From an uncultured Lachnospiraceae bacterium (GTDB lineage Bacteria > Bacillota > Clostridia > Lachnospirales > Lachnospiraceae): a DNA stretch of 64,000 bases. This document shows, in pieces, positions 33,982-42,380 of the stretch. Both the position numbers and the translations under genes were made by a program. The first letter of the stretch is position 1. Every line of letters begins with the position of its first letter. Location of the stretch: positions 62,001 to 126,000 of the forward strand of contig USGU01000003.1 in NCBI GenBank assembly GCA_900554415.1. Reading direction: 5' to 3'. The notes below the pieces were generated by a model. That model had not been told where the DNA came from, did no database searches, and saw only the letters and a list, made by a program, of their open reading frames with translations.

Positions 33982-35370
33982 ATGGTACATCAATATAAAT
34001 TAAACGGATACAATATTGTACTGGACACTTGTTCCGGTGCAGTACACGCAGTGGATGAGGTCGCATATGACATCATTGCGGATTATGAGAAAAAGCCGCA
34101 GGATGTGATTGTGAAAGAGCTGCTTGAAAAATATAAGGACAGAGACGATTTAACTGAGGAAGACTTGCGCCTTTGCATGGAAGATGTGGAATATTTGAAG
34201 CAGAATGGCAAGCTGTATACGGAAGATACATTTGCAGATATGGCAGGCACTTTTAAAGAACGTTCCGGAAATGTCATAAAGGCGCTCTGTCTTCATGTGG
34301 CACATACCTGTAATCTGAACTGTTCTTATTGTTTTGCAAGTCAGGGAAAATATCACGGAGACCGTGCGCTTATGAGTCTGGAAGTCGGAAAGCGTGCACT
34401 GGATTTCCTGATTGAAAATTCAGGGACAAGACGAAACCTGGAAGTAGATTTCTTTGGCGGGGAACCGCTTATGAACTGGGATGTGGTAAAAGAACTTGTT
34501 GCCTATGCCAGAGAGCAGGAGAAGATTTATAATAAGAATTTCCGTTTTACGCTTACTACCAATGGCGTGCTGATTGATGATGATGTCATTGATTTTGCAA
34601 ACAAGGAAATGAGCAATGTGGTATTAAGCTTAGATGGAAGGAAAGAAATCCACGACAAGACCCGTGTGGATTATGCAGGAAATGGAAGCTATGACAAGAT
34701 TGTGCCAAAGTTCCAGAAGATGGTTGCGGCCCGTGGCGGAAAGAACTATTATATGCGTGGTACCTTTACCCATGCAAACCCGGACTTTACGAAAGACGTA
34801 TTCCATATGGCAGACCTTGGATTTACTGAGCTTAGTATGGAACCGGTTGTAGGCGCACCGGATGACCCGTCATCCCTTACTGCGGAAGATTTGGAAATCG
34901 TAAAAGAGCAGTATGAGATTCTTGCAAAAGAAATGCTAAAACGGGAAAAAGAAGGAAGAGGAATCACCTTCTATCACTATATGATTGACTTAAAAGAAGG
35001 CCCATGTATTTACAAACGTATTTCAGGCTGCGGTTCCGGAACGGAATATATGGCAGTGACTCCGTGGGGAGATTTGTACCCATGTCATCAGTTTGTTGGA
35101 GAAGAATCTTATAAACTGGGTGATATCTGGAACGGGGTAACCAATAACGAACTTCGTGAGGAATTCCGTTGCTGCAATGCCTATGCCAGACCAGAATGTG
35201 CGGACTGCTGGGCAAAATTATACTGTTCAGGAGGCTGTGCGGCAAATGCATATCATGCAAGTGGCTCTATTCGTGGTATTTACGAGCCGGGATGTGAGTT
35301 GTTCCGTAAACGTATCGAATGTGCCATTATGATGCAGGTTGCCAAGGAGATGGAAAACGAGGATAAATAA
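33982..35370 (+). CDS. scfB: SCIFF thioether maturase, radical SAM/SPASM
   Basis: The 462-residue enzyme has an N-terminal peptide-recognition (RRE-like) region (about 1-95), the radical-SAM cluster CNLNCSYC (C-x3-C-x2-C), FFGGEPLMN, and a cysteine-rich SPASM tail (CGSGTEYMAV...YPCHQF, CADCWAKLYCSGGC, GCELF) for two auxiliary [4Fe-4S] clusters. It installs thioether cross-links in the peptide encoded upstream. AAGGAGATTGT sets ATG 33982; a GTG at 33958 is less likely. The next gene starts immediately after its stop. Confidence 0.95.
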   Translation: MVHQYKLNGYNIVLDTCSGAVHAVDEVAYDIIADYEKKPQDVIVKELLEKYKDRDDLTEEDLRLCMEDVEYLKQNGKLYTEDTFADMAGTFKERSGNVIKALCLHVAHTCNLNCSYCFASQGKYHGDRALMSLEVGKRALDFLIENSGTRRNLEVDFFGGEPLMNWDVVKELVAYAREQEKIYNKNFRFTLTTNGVLIDDDVIDFANKEMSNVVLSLDGRKEIHDKTRVDYAGNGSYDKIVPKFQKMVAARGGKNYYMRGTFTHANPDFTKDVFHMADLGFTELSMEPVVGAPDDPSSLTAEDLEIVKEQYEILAKEMLKREKEGRGITFYHYMIDLKEGPCIYKRISGCGSGTEYMAVTPWGDLYPCHQFVGEESYKLGDIWNGVTNNELREEFRCCNAYARPECADCWAKLYCSGGCAANAYHASGSIRGIYEPGCELFRKRIECAIMMQVAKEMENEDK

Positions 35371-36717
35371 ATGCAGACACCAATCGTGGATTTTGTGAGA
35401 AAGTATCAGAAAGACGGTGTGACCAGATTCCATATGCCAGGGCATAAGGGACAGTCCTATCTGGGATGTGAATGGGCGGATATTACGGAAATTCATGGTG
35501 CCGATTCGCTTTATGAGGCAGATGGGATTATTGCCGAAAGTGAGAGAAATGCTTCTGCATTGTTTGATTCCGGCAGAACTTTTTATTCTACGGAAGGCTC
35601 CAGTCAGTGTATCCGTGCCATGTTGTATCTTGCATTAAGTCAACATAGGGGAAAAGAAAAACCTGTCATTCTGGCTGCAAGAAATGTGCATAAGGCATTT
35701 GTTTATGCCGCAGCACTTCTGGATTTTGATGTGGAATGGATTTGGTCGGAAGAAGGGATGAAGTCTCTTTGCAGCTGTAAGGTCAGTCCAGAACAAATCG
35801 AAGAACAGATCGGGCAGATGTTAAAAGACAAGAAAGAAAAACCGGCAGCCGTGTATCTTACCAGTCCGGATTATCTGGGCGGTCAGATGGACATCCGTGC
35901 TATTGCAGAGGTCTGTCACCGGGAAGGCATATTGCTTTTAGTAGATAATGCTCATGGAGCTTATTTACATTTTCTAGAGGAGTCTGCTCATCCACTGGAT
36001 CTGGGGGCAGATATGTGCTGTGATTCTGCGCATAAGACATTTCCGGTGCTGACAGGAGGCGCTTATCTGCATTTACATAAGAGTGTGGCGGATGTGCTGG
36101 GTGAAAAAGGAAAACAGGCACTGGCACTCTTTGGTTCTACCAGTCCGTCTTATTTGATTCTGGAATCACTGGATTTGTGTAACGCTTATTTATGTGATGG
36201 TTACCGGGACAAGCTGATTCATACGGTCAGTCAGACACAAAAGGTAAAAGAACGACTGCATGACTGCGGATGGAAATTTGAAGAGTCCGACCCGCTGAAA
36301 ATAACGATTTGTGCCACAGAGAATTTATCGGGAAAACAGATTGTAGAATTATTGCGTCAGAATCAGATAGAGTGTGAGTATGCGGATGAAGAATACTGTG
36401 TGCTGATGTGTACACCTGATAATGCAGATGAAGAATTAGAACAATTATATGAAATATTGCATGCGATAGATGAAAGGCCGAAAGAAAGGACATGGATGCC
36501 AATGGAAAAAGCAGAGAAAGTTCTGAGCATCCGTGAAGCAATCTTTTCACAAAGTGAGAAAATCCCAGTGAGTGAGGCATTAGGCCGGATTTGTGCAGCA
36601 CCGACTGTGGCATGTCCACCGGCAATTCCCATTGCGGTTTCCGGTGAAAAAATTGGCATGCATGCAATACAATTATTTGAGCATTATGGCGTAGAACAAG
36701 TAGAAGTGGTGAAATAA
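35371..36717 (+). CDS. PLP-dependent Orn/Lys/Arg decarboxylase family protein
   Basis: The 448-residue fold-type I PLP enzyme has FHMPGHKG near the N-terminus, FYSTEGSSQCI (cofactor phosphate loop), LLLVDNAHGAYLHF with the PLP-binding Asp and His, and CDSAHKTFPVLTGGAYLH with the Schiff-base Lys. It is shorter than the inducible 700-residue decarboxylases and resembles SpeA/YaaO-type enzymes of Firmicutes. It would form a polyamine precursor such as cadaverine, agmatine or putrescine; specificity is not readable. Coupled to scfB by position. Confidence 0.88.
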   Translation: MQTPIVDFVRKYQKDGVTRFHMPGHKGQSYLGCEWADITEIHGADSLYEADGIIAESERNASALFDSGRTFYSTEGSSQCIRAMLYLALSQHRGKEKPVILAARNVHKAFVYAAALLDFDVEWIWSEEGMKSLCSCKVSPEQIEEQIGQMLKDKKEKPAAVYLTSPDYLGGQMDIRAIAEVCHREGILLLVDNAHGAYLHFLEESAHPLDLGADMCCDSAHKTFPVLTGGAYLHLHKSVADVLGEKGKQALALFGSTSPSYLILESLDLCNAYLCDGYRDKLIHTVSQTQKVKERLHDCGWKFEESDPLKITICATENLSGKQIVELLRQNQIECEYADEEYCVLMCTPDNADEELEQLYEILHAIDERPKERTWMPMEKAEKVLSIREAIFSQSEKIPVSEALGRICAAPTVACPPAIPIAVSGEKIGMHAIQLFEHYGVEQVEVVK

Positions 36718-36720
36718 CAG

Positions 36721-36936
36721 ATGTTTGGAATAGAAGATAATACTTATAATGATATCCGGGAGAAATCTCTGCTCCAGTGGTTAGAGGAGATGGAGCAGCA
36801 TGAGGATGTGGCAGTCCGGTGCGGGATTCCTCTGGCAAGAGATTATATGGAATATCTGAAAAAAGAAAATGAAAAGTTAAAACAGGAATGTGCCGTCAAA
36901 GATAAATATTTAAAGAAACTCTCAGGCAGAGCATAA
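36721..36936 (+). CDS. Small coiled-coil protein, 71 aa, unknown function
   Basis: It starts three bases after the decarboxylase stop and encodes 71 residues with a predicted C-terminal helix or coiled coil (YMEYLKKENEKLKQECAVKD). It is soluble and charged. The end of the gene overlaps the -35 of the sigma-G-type promoter for spoVAD. I recognise no family, but position and codon use support a real gene. Confidence 0.65.
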   Translation: MFGIEDNTYNDIREKSLLQWLEEMEQHEDVAVRCGIPLARDYMEYLKKENEKLKQECAVKDKYLKKLSGRA

Positions 36937-36959
36937 AACAGGAAAAATTTCTCATACTA
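36931..36959 (+). promoter_or_regulatory. Sigma-G-type promoter of spoVAD-spoVAE
   Basis: GCATA at 36931-36935 and CATACTA at 36953-36959 are exactly 17 bases apart. This fits the Bacillus sigma-G pattern (GHATR, CATNNTA) fully, and the -10 equals that before the spoVAA group at 5971. Confidence 0.65.
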
Positions 36960-37051
36960 ACATGCAAAAGGAAATTTTCAGAATCAGAAAAGTTTCGTTT
37001 CATCAGAAAAGTTTAATTTAATAAGAAAAGCTTAGAAAATGAGGATTTAGT

Positions 37052-38089
37052 ATGAGTGAAAAAGAATCATTATGGGAAAGACAGATTAAGGGAAAGCAAA
37101 GCATTTCGTTTGATTATGCACCCTACATTATCAGCAGTGCTTCGGTAGTCGGAAAGAAAGAGTCCGAGGGACCTTTGGGAAAATGTTTTGACAGAACATC
37201 AGAGGATAACTTGTTCGGGCAGAATACATGGGAACTTGCAGAAGGGCAGATGCAGCAGATGGCATGCCGCATTGCACTGGATAAGGCAGGAGAAGTACCG
37301 GAGGATGTGCGATTTCTGTATGGTGGGGATTTACTCCGACAGGGAATTGCAACTTCTATGGGACTTGAAAATCTTCAGATTCCATTATTCGGACTTTTCG
37401 GAGCATGTTCCACATCGGGAGAAGCTCTGGCACTGGCGGCCATGAGTGTGTCAGCAGGCTACGGAGAACGGATGCTGGCAGTGACTTCCAGTCATTTCGC
37501 AAGTGCGGAAAAAGAATTCCGTTTTCCACTTGGCTATGCAAGCCAGAGACCACTTAGTGCATCCTGGACAGTAACCGGGAGCGGGGCCTTTTTAGTGGGA
37601 AATCAGAAAAGCCATGTAAGGATTGCTGGAGTAACTATCGGGAAGATTGTAGATTATGGAATTACCGATTCCCAGAATATGGGGGCTTGTATGGCACCTG
37701 CTGCCTGTGATACAATTGCTTGTAACCTGGATGATTTTGCATATGAAGAACAGGAGTACGACCAGATTATTACAGGTGATCTGGGATATGTTGGACAGAC
37801 GATTTTGTTTGACCTGCTCCGCAAGAAAGGAAAAGACATTAAAGCAAACCATATGGACTGCGGAATGGTTATTTTCAACCAGAAAACGCAGAATACCAAT
37901 GCAGGAGGAAGCGGATGCGGATGTGCGGCAGTGGTGCTGTCATCTCTGATTCTTCCCAGACTGGAAAGCGGAGAGTGGAAAAAGGTACTGTTTGTGCCAA
38001 CCGGGGCTCTGATGTCAACGGTCAGTCACAATGAAGGAGAAAGTGTGCCGGGAATTGCCCATGGTATCATACTGGAACATGAGATGTGA
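37052..38089 (+). CDS. spoVAD: Stage V sporulation protein AD
   Basis: The 345-residue thiolase-fold protein binds dipicolinic acid in spores. Its features are the QTWELAEGQMQQMACR-like region (here NTWELAEGQMQQMACR), LFGACSTSGEALALA, SSHFASAEKEFRFPLGYASQRP and GSGCGCAAVVLSS. It is normally encoded directly after spoVAC; here it lies 29 kb away behind its own sigma-G-type promoter. Confidence 0.95.
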   Translation: MSEKESLWERQIKGKQSISFDYAPYIISSASVVGKKESEGPLGKCFDRTSEDNLFGQNTWELAEGQMQQMACRIALDKAGEVPEDVRFLYGGDLLRQGIATSMGLENLQIPLFGLFGACSTSGEALALAAMSVSAGYGERMLAVTSSHFASAEKEFRFPLGYASQRPLSASWTVTGSGAFLVGNQKSHVRIAGVTIGKIVDYGITDSQNMGACMAPAACDTIACNLDDFAYEEQEYDQIITGDLGYVGQTILFDLLRKKGKDIKANHMDCGMVIFNQKTQNTNAGGSGCGCAAVVLSSLILPRLESGEWKKVLFVPTGALMSTVSHNEGESVPGIAHGIILEHEM

Positions 38090-38179
38090 CTGGAAAACTG
38101 AGTCAATGGAAATGAATGATTGAAAATCAGTGAAATTGAATCAGAAAGAATGAAATCAGAAAATCGGGAGGGAGAACAT

Positions 38180-38536
38180 ATGGATTATGTATATGCATTT
38201 CTGATAGGAGGACTTATCTGTGCGCTTGTGCAGGTTCTTCTGGACAGAACAATGATGATGCCTGGAAGAGTGATGGTACTTTTGGTGGTACTTGGAACGC
38301 TTCTTGGATTTGTGGGAATATTTAAACCACTTCAGGAGTTTGCAGGAGCGGGGGTGTCCGTGCCATTGATAGGGTTCGGAAACACCTTGTGGAAAGGAGT
38401 CAAAGAGGCAGTAGATGACCATGGAGTTCTTGGAATTTTTATGGGAGGTTTAAAAGCAAGTGCAGTTGGTATCAGCGCAGCACTGGTGTTTGGCTATCTG
38501 GCTTCTCTGGTTTTTGAACCGAAGATGAAGGAGTAA
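38180..38536 (+). CDS. spoVAE: Stage V sporulation protein AE
   Basis: The 118-residue membrane protein (SpoVAEb type) has FLIGGLICALVQVLLDR, a central GAGVSVPLIGFGNTLWKGV motif related to that of SpoVAC, and a last helix AALVFGYLASLVF. GGGAGGGAGAAC before ATG 38180 sets the start; the frame open from 38120 is an overextension. It forms the DPA channel with SpoVAC and SpoVAD. Confidence 0.93.
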   Translation: MDYVYAFLIGGLICALVQVLLDRTMMMPGRVMVLLVVLGTLLGFVGIFKPLQEFAGAGVSVPLIGFGNTLWKGVKEAVDDHGVLGIFMGGLKASAVGISAALVFGYLASLVFEPKMKE

Positions 38537-38564
38537 CTAGAAATACTTAAGAGGAGAAAACATT

Positions 38565-40211
38565 ATGGAGTACACAAGTATTATCATTCCATTTGTCGGT
38601 GGACTGGGTATGTTCATTTATGGAATGCAGATTATGGCTCAGGGTCTTGAAAATGCGGCTGGAAACCGAATGAAGAATCTGCTGGAAGCGCTGACAAAAA
38701 ATAAGTTGTTCGGAGTACTTCTCGGTGCAGCAGTGACAGCAATTATCCAGAGTTCTTCTGCCACAACTGTCATGGTGGTAGGTTTTGTAAATGCAGGTAT
38801 TATGAATCTGACGCAGGCCATGGGTGTTATCATGGGTGCGAATATTGGTACCACCGTTACCGGATGGCTGGTTTCCAGTGTGGAATGGGCGAAGTTTTTA
38901 AGTCCTGCTACTTTGGCACCGATTGCGGTTATGCTTGGTGTCATCATTATGATGACAGGAAAACGTCATTCTACAAAAGACATTTCCAGTATCGTGATTG
39001 GATTTGGACTTTTGTTTGTAGGAATTTCAACGATGTCAACTGCAGTATCACCGCTTCAGGAGTCAGAAGGACTTAGAAATCTATTTGTCAATCTGGGAGG
39101 AAATCCGATTCTTGGTATTTTAGTTGGTGCCCTTGTAACAGCGATTATTCAGAGCTCTTCGGCATCTGTTGGTATTCTGCAGAGTCTTGCTTCAGCAGGA
39201 CTGGTTCCGTTTGGAGCAGCGATTTACATTATTATGGGTCAGAATATCGGTACTTGTGTGACTGCCATTCTTTCTGCTATGGGAGCGAAGAAAAATGCAA
39301 AGACAGCAGCTCTCATGCATTTGTTATTTAATATTATTGGAACAATTATTTTCAGTATTGGTGTCATTGCTTATATGTCGATTGTGCGGCCGGTATGGGC
39401 AAATGGAACGATCACACAGACACAAATCAGTATGATTCATACGATTTTCAATGTTGTGACAACGATTCTTCTCTTCCCGGTATCAGGCTGGATTGTGAAA
39501 CTTGCAAAGAAAATCGGTGGTGTGACAGAAGAGGAGCAGGATGAGAACAGTCTGCTTCTGGATGAACGTATGCTGGAGACACCTGGTATCGCAATTTCTT
39601 CCATGATGTCAGAAATTACCCGTATGGGCCGTATGGTTCAGAAAGCACTGGAACTTACAGAAACTGTATTTGAGACCCGGAATGAAGAGGATATCAAGGT
39701 TTTAAGAAAAACAGAGAAAACAGTTGATGTGATGAGCCGGGGATTGACAGATTATTCCATTCAATTGTCAGCACTCCAGATTAGTGAACGGGAACATCAG
39801 GAAGTGTCTCACATGATTCAGGTGGTTTCAGATATTGAACGTGTCAGCGATTATTGTGAAAATATTGCAGAGTTTGTGGAAGCTCTGATTGAAAAGAAAA
39901 TTGATTTTTCAGAGACTGGACACAGACATTTAAAGAATATGATAGAGGTGTGTACGGAAGCCTATGTTTCTGCAATTGATGCATTTGAAAAACAGGATTC
40001 CGGAAGTGCGCTCCATACCATTGAGAAAGAGACAGAAGCGGACGGACTGGAAATTTCTTATCGTAACAAGCATACCAAACGTCTGGTAGAAGGTGTCTGC
40101 GATGCAGAAGCCGGTGTTATCTTCTTGGATGCATTGATTTGTATGGAACGTGTATCTGACCATGCGAGAAACATTGCAGAAGAAGTGTTGGAAGAAAAAG
40201 GACAGTTATAG
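38565..40211 (+). CDS. Na/Pi cotransporter with PhoU-like domain
   Basis: The 548-residue protein has two inverted PNaS repeats, each with the QSSSA motif (AIIQSSSATTVMVVGF and AIIQSSSASVGILQS), about eight to nine helices to residue 310, then a soluble PhoU-like helical domain (MLETPGIAISSMMSEI... to the end). It imports phosphate with sodium. GAGGAGAAAAC precedes the ATG. It is followed by a terminator and lies near the pst operon. Confidence 0.92.
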   Translation: MEYTSIIIPFVGGLGMFIYGMQIMAQGLENAAGNRMKNLLEALTKNKLFGVLLGAAVTAIIQSSSATTVMVVGFVNAGIMNLTQAMGVIMGANIGTTVTGWLVSSVEWAKFLSPATLAPIAVMLGVIIMMTGKRHSTKDISSIVIGFGLLFVGISTMSTAVSPLQESEGLRNLFVNLGGNPILGILVGALVTAIIQSSSASVGILQSLASAGLVPFGAAIYIIMGQNIGTCVTAILSAMGAKKNAKTAALMHLLFNIIGTIIFSIGVIAYMSIVRPVWANGTITQTQISMIHTIFNVVTTILLFPVSGWIVKLAKKIGGVTEEEQDENSLLLDERMLETPGIAISSMMSEITRMGRMVQKALELTETVFETRNEEDIKVLRKTEKTVDVMSRGLTDYSIQLSALQISEREHQEVSHMIQVVSDIERVSDYCENIAEFVEALIEKKIDFSETGHRHLKNMIEVCTEAYVSAIDAFEKQDSGSALHTIEKETEADGLEISYRNKHTKRLVEGVCDAEAGVIFLDALICMERVSDHARNIAEEVLEEKGQL

Positions 40212-40250
40212 AATTATAGAAACTGAAACGGAAATAGAAATGATTCGAAG

Positions 40251-40280
40251 AAAAGGTGTTGCGTGAAAGCAGCACCTTTT
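40251..40280. terminator. Terminator between convergent genes
   Basis: AAAAGGTGTTGC and GCAGCACCTTTT pair with one G-T wobble around a 6-base loop. It ends the Na/Pi gene and lies at the stop of the - strand gene at 40279. Confidence 0.75.
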
Positions 40281-40542
40281 ACTCTTCTATGACCTGAATT
40301 TCCAGATAATCAAAATCAATGGAATCTATAAAGTTATCCTGATAGAACCGCGCTTTGGAATGCTGCTGAAATTCGGAAATGGTCTTGTCAAGCCAGATTG
40401 GTTTACTTAAATCAAATTCCAGACAGACTTCATCCAGAGCATGAAAGATTTTATGTGTTCTTGTCTCATCACTGGAATCGCAGATGGTCGTATCCCGGAG
40501 CAGATGGTTGTCTTTAAATTCTTTAGCCCATAAACGAAACAT
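40279..40542 (-). CDS. Small soluble protein, 87 aa, unknown function
   Basis: The frame read from ATG 40542 (MFRLWAKEFKDNHLLRD) gives 87 residues, preceded by AAAAGGAGAACGTGAC. It contains DETRTHKIFHALDEVCLEFDLSKPIWLD, which reads as a folded acidic protein without membrane spans. I recall similar unnamed proteins in Lachnospiraceae but can give no function. A longer frame reaches 40725 but enters the opposite gene's control region. Confidence 0.65.
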   Translation of the reverse strand: MFRLWAKEFKDNHLLRDTTICDSSDETRTHKIFHALDEVCLEFDLSKPIWLDKTISEFQQHSKARFYQDNFIDSIDFDYLEIQVIEE

Positions 40543-40648
40543 GTCACGTTCTCCTTTTGTTTTCCTCTTTTTGTGTCTGCAACCAGTATAGCATATCTTG
40601 ATAAGAATTGTATATAAATGAAATGAGAGATTGAGAAAAGGAAGAGCC

Positions 40649-41419
40649 ATGAGAAAAATTTTATTATCTGTAAATTTGCTAATGTTTCTGGCATGCGTAT
40701 ATGTAGTATCTCCGAAAGCGGCCAATTATATTGACATACCGTGGTATGGGAAAATGGAAGAATCAGGAGTACAACAGGAGCAGACAGATGACACACAGAC
40801 AGATGAAGGCAATACTGAGGATGGGACAGCCAATGTGACGGATAATGAAGCAGAGGATGCTGCGTCTGTAGAAGTCATTGTGGAAGGACAGTATCCGATT
40901 ATGGGACAGACCGATATTACGGCAGAACAGATGGCAGCATATTTCCGCCAGAGCGGAGCTGCTTATCCTGCAGAAGTATTATCCGCAGGAGGTGCACCGG
41001 ACATTGAAACCTTCTGTCAAATTTATTGTGAGGAAGCAGAAAAAGAAGGAGTCCGCTCTGAGGTAGCATTTGCACAGACCATGAAAGAAACCGGATGGCT
41101 GCAGTATGGCGGAGATGCGGAAGTTACCCAGTATAATTTCGCAGGTCTTGGCACGACGGGAAACGGAGTGCAGGGCAACAGTTATTCCGATGTAAGAGAA
41201 GGCGTGCGTGCCCAGATTCAGCATTTGAAAGCCTATGCCACAGAGGAAGCCCTGAACAGTGACTGCGTGGATAATCGATATTCTTATGTGACAAAAGGAA
41301 GCGCACCCTATGTAGAGTGGCTTGGACAGCAGGAAAACCCGGAAGGCTACGGATGGGCAACCGGAGAAAATTATGGATACGACATCGTAAAAATGATACA
41401 AGAAATGAAAAATATGTGA
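40649..41419 (+). CDS. Membrane-anchored glucosaminidase-domain protein
   Basis: The 256-residue protein has an N-terminal signal-anchor (ILLSVNLLMFLACVYVVS), an acidic Thr/Asp/Glu linker (about 40-85), and a mannosyl-glycoprotein endo-beta-N-acetylglucosaminidase domain. There, AFAQTMKETGWLQYGG contains the catalytic Glu and YNFAGLGTTG, VREGVRAQIQHLKAY follow. It would cut peptidoglycan glycan strands outside the cell. AAGGAAGAGCC before ATG 40649 is preferred over GTG/ATG further up. Confidence 0.85.
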   Translation: MRKILLSVNLLMFLACVYVVSPKAANYIDIPWYGKMEESGVQQEQTDDTQTDEGNTEDGTANVTDNEAEDAASVEVIVEGQYPIMGQTDITAEQMAAYFRQSGAAYPAEVLSAGGAPDIETFCQIYCEEAEKEGVRSEVAFAQTMKETGWLQYGGDAEVTQYNFAGLGTTGNGVQGNSYSDVREGVRAQIQHLKAYATEEALNSDCVDNRYSYVTKGSAPYVEWLGQQENPEGYGWATGENYGYDIVKMIQEMKNM

Positions 41420-41502
41420 TATAATAATGAGCGTTAGCGGGCAGGAGAAAGCACCGCATGCGTCATCGCAGGCAGAGGTTTACAAAGAAGGAGCAGAATT
41501 TT

Positions 41503-42219
41503 ATGCAATTAAGCGTGAAAGATTACAATGAGATAGATAACTGGAAAACAGCCATGTTTCTTTATAATGCAGCCTTGAAGGAGGTCGGCACCAAGCTTGA
41601 TATTCTCAATGACGAATTTCAGTATGTACATAAGTATAACCCGATTGAGCATATCAAGAGCAGAATCAAGACTCCGGAAAGTATTGCGAAGAAATTAAAG
41701 CGGCATGGGAAAGAAATTACGATTCAGAACATGTTAAGAGAAGTCAATGATGTGGCAGGAGTCAGATTGATCTGCTCCTACACCACAGACATTTACCGTC
41801 TGGCGGAGATGATTGGTAATCAGAGTGATCTGAAAGTAATTTTGGTAAAGGATTATATTAAGAATCCGAAGGAAAGCGGATATAAGAGCTATCATATGCT
41901 GGTGACAGTGCCGATTTACTTAAGTGATAGTGTGGTGGATACCAAGGTAGAAATCCAGATACGGACGATTGCCATGGATTTCTGGGCAAGTCTGGAGCAT
42001 AAGATGCATTACAAATTTGAAGGACAGGCACCGGAATACATTTCCGAAGAATTGAAACGGTGTTCGGAAATCGTTTCCACACTGGATGAGAGAATGCTGT
42101 CACTGAACGAGGCAATTCTTGCATCACAGGCCAAGGAGAAGGAACCGATTGAAATCCCCTATGCCATGAATACCGACATTGCGAATAATCCATTGATACG
42201 GTTTGAGAAAAAAGAATAA
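41503..42219 (+). CDS. Small alarmone synthetase ((p)ppGpp synthetase, YjbM/RelQ-like)
   Basis: The 238-residue protein holds only the RelA/SpoT synthetase domain: a helix YNAALKEVGTKLDILNDEFQ, RIKTPESIAKKLKRHG for ATP binding, VNDVAGVRLICSYTTDIY with the catalytic region, NGYKSYH-type (here SGYKSYHMLV) and EIQIRTIAMDFWASLEHKMHYK. There is no hydrolase or TGS domain, so it only makes (p)ppGpp. AAGGAGCAG favours ATG 41503 over 41458. It is closed by a terminator before pstS. Confidence 0.92.
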   Translation: MQLSVKDYNEIDNWKTAMFLYNAALKEVGTKLDILNDEFQYVHKYNPIEHIKSRIKTPESIAKKLKRHGKEITIQNMLREVNDVAGVRLICSYTTDIYRLAEMIGNQSDLKVILVKDYIKNPKESGYKSYHMLVTVPIYLSDSVVDTKVEIQIRTIAMDFWASLEHKMHYKFEGQAPEYISEELKRCSEIVSTLDERMLSLNEAILASQAKEKEPIEIPYAMNTDIANNPLIRFEKKE

Positions 42220-42229
42220 AAAAGTATGG

Positions 42230-42270
42230 AAAAGAACGTTTTACATTGTGATGTGAAAGGTTCTTTTTTT
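42230..42270 (+). terminator. Terminator after the alarmone synthetase gene
   Basis: AAAGAAC-G-TTTTACA pairs with TGTGAAA-G-GTTCTTT and is followed by a run of T residues. Confidence 0.8.
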
Positions 42271-42323
42271 TACACAGATTTAACATTGCAAGGGTTTTGG
42301 ATTTTACAAAACACCATTAATAT
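42269..42323 (+). promoter_or_regulatory. PhoP-box promoter of the pst operon
   Basis: TTTACA at 42269, TTAACA at 42280 (11 bases on) and TTTACA at 42303 match the TT[ACT]ACA direct repeats bound by PhoP in Firmicutes. A TAATAT -10 follows at 42318-42323 with no good -35, as expected for an activated promoter. The phoP-phoR genes are at the end of the same operon. Confidence 0.6.
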
Positions 42324-42380
42324 TGCGGTTGTAAACGAAAGTAAGAAAAAAGAAAAGCAAACGCGGAGGAAAGAAAAATT

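Noticed and set aside
7200..37050. Mobile element or genomic island as the cause of the spoVA split
   Set aside because: I found no integrase, transposase, tRNA, or flanking direct repeats in this span, so the mechanism stays open.
38120..38179. TTG-initiated extension of spoVAE
   Set aside because: The added residues are charged and unlike SpoVAE, and GGGAGGGAG precedes the ATG at 38180.
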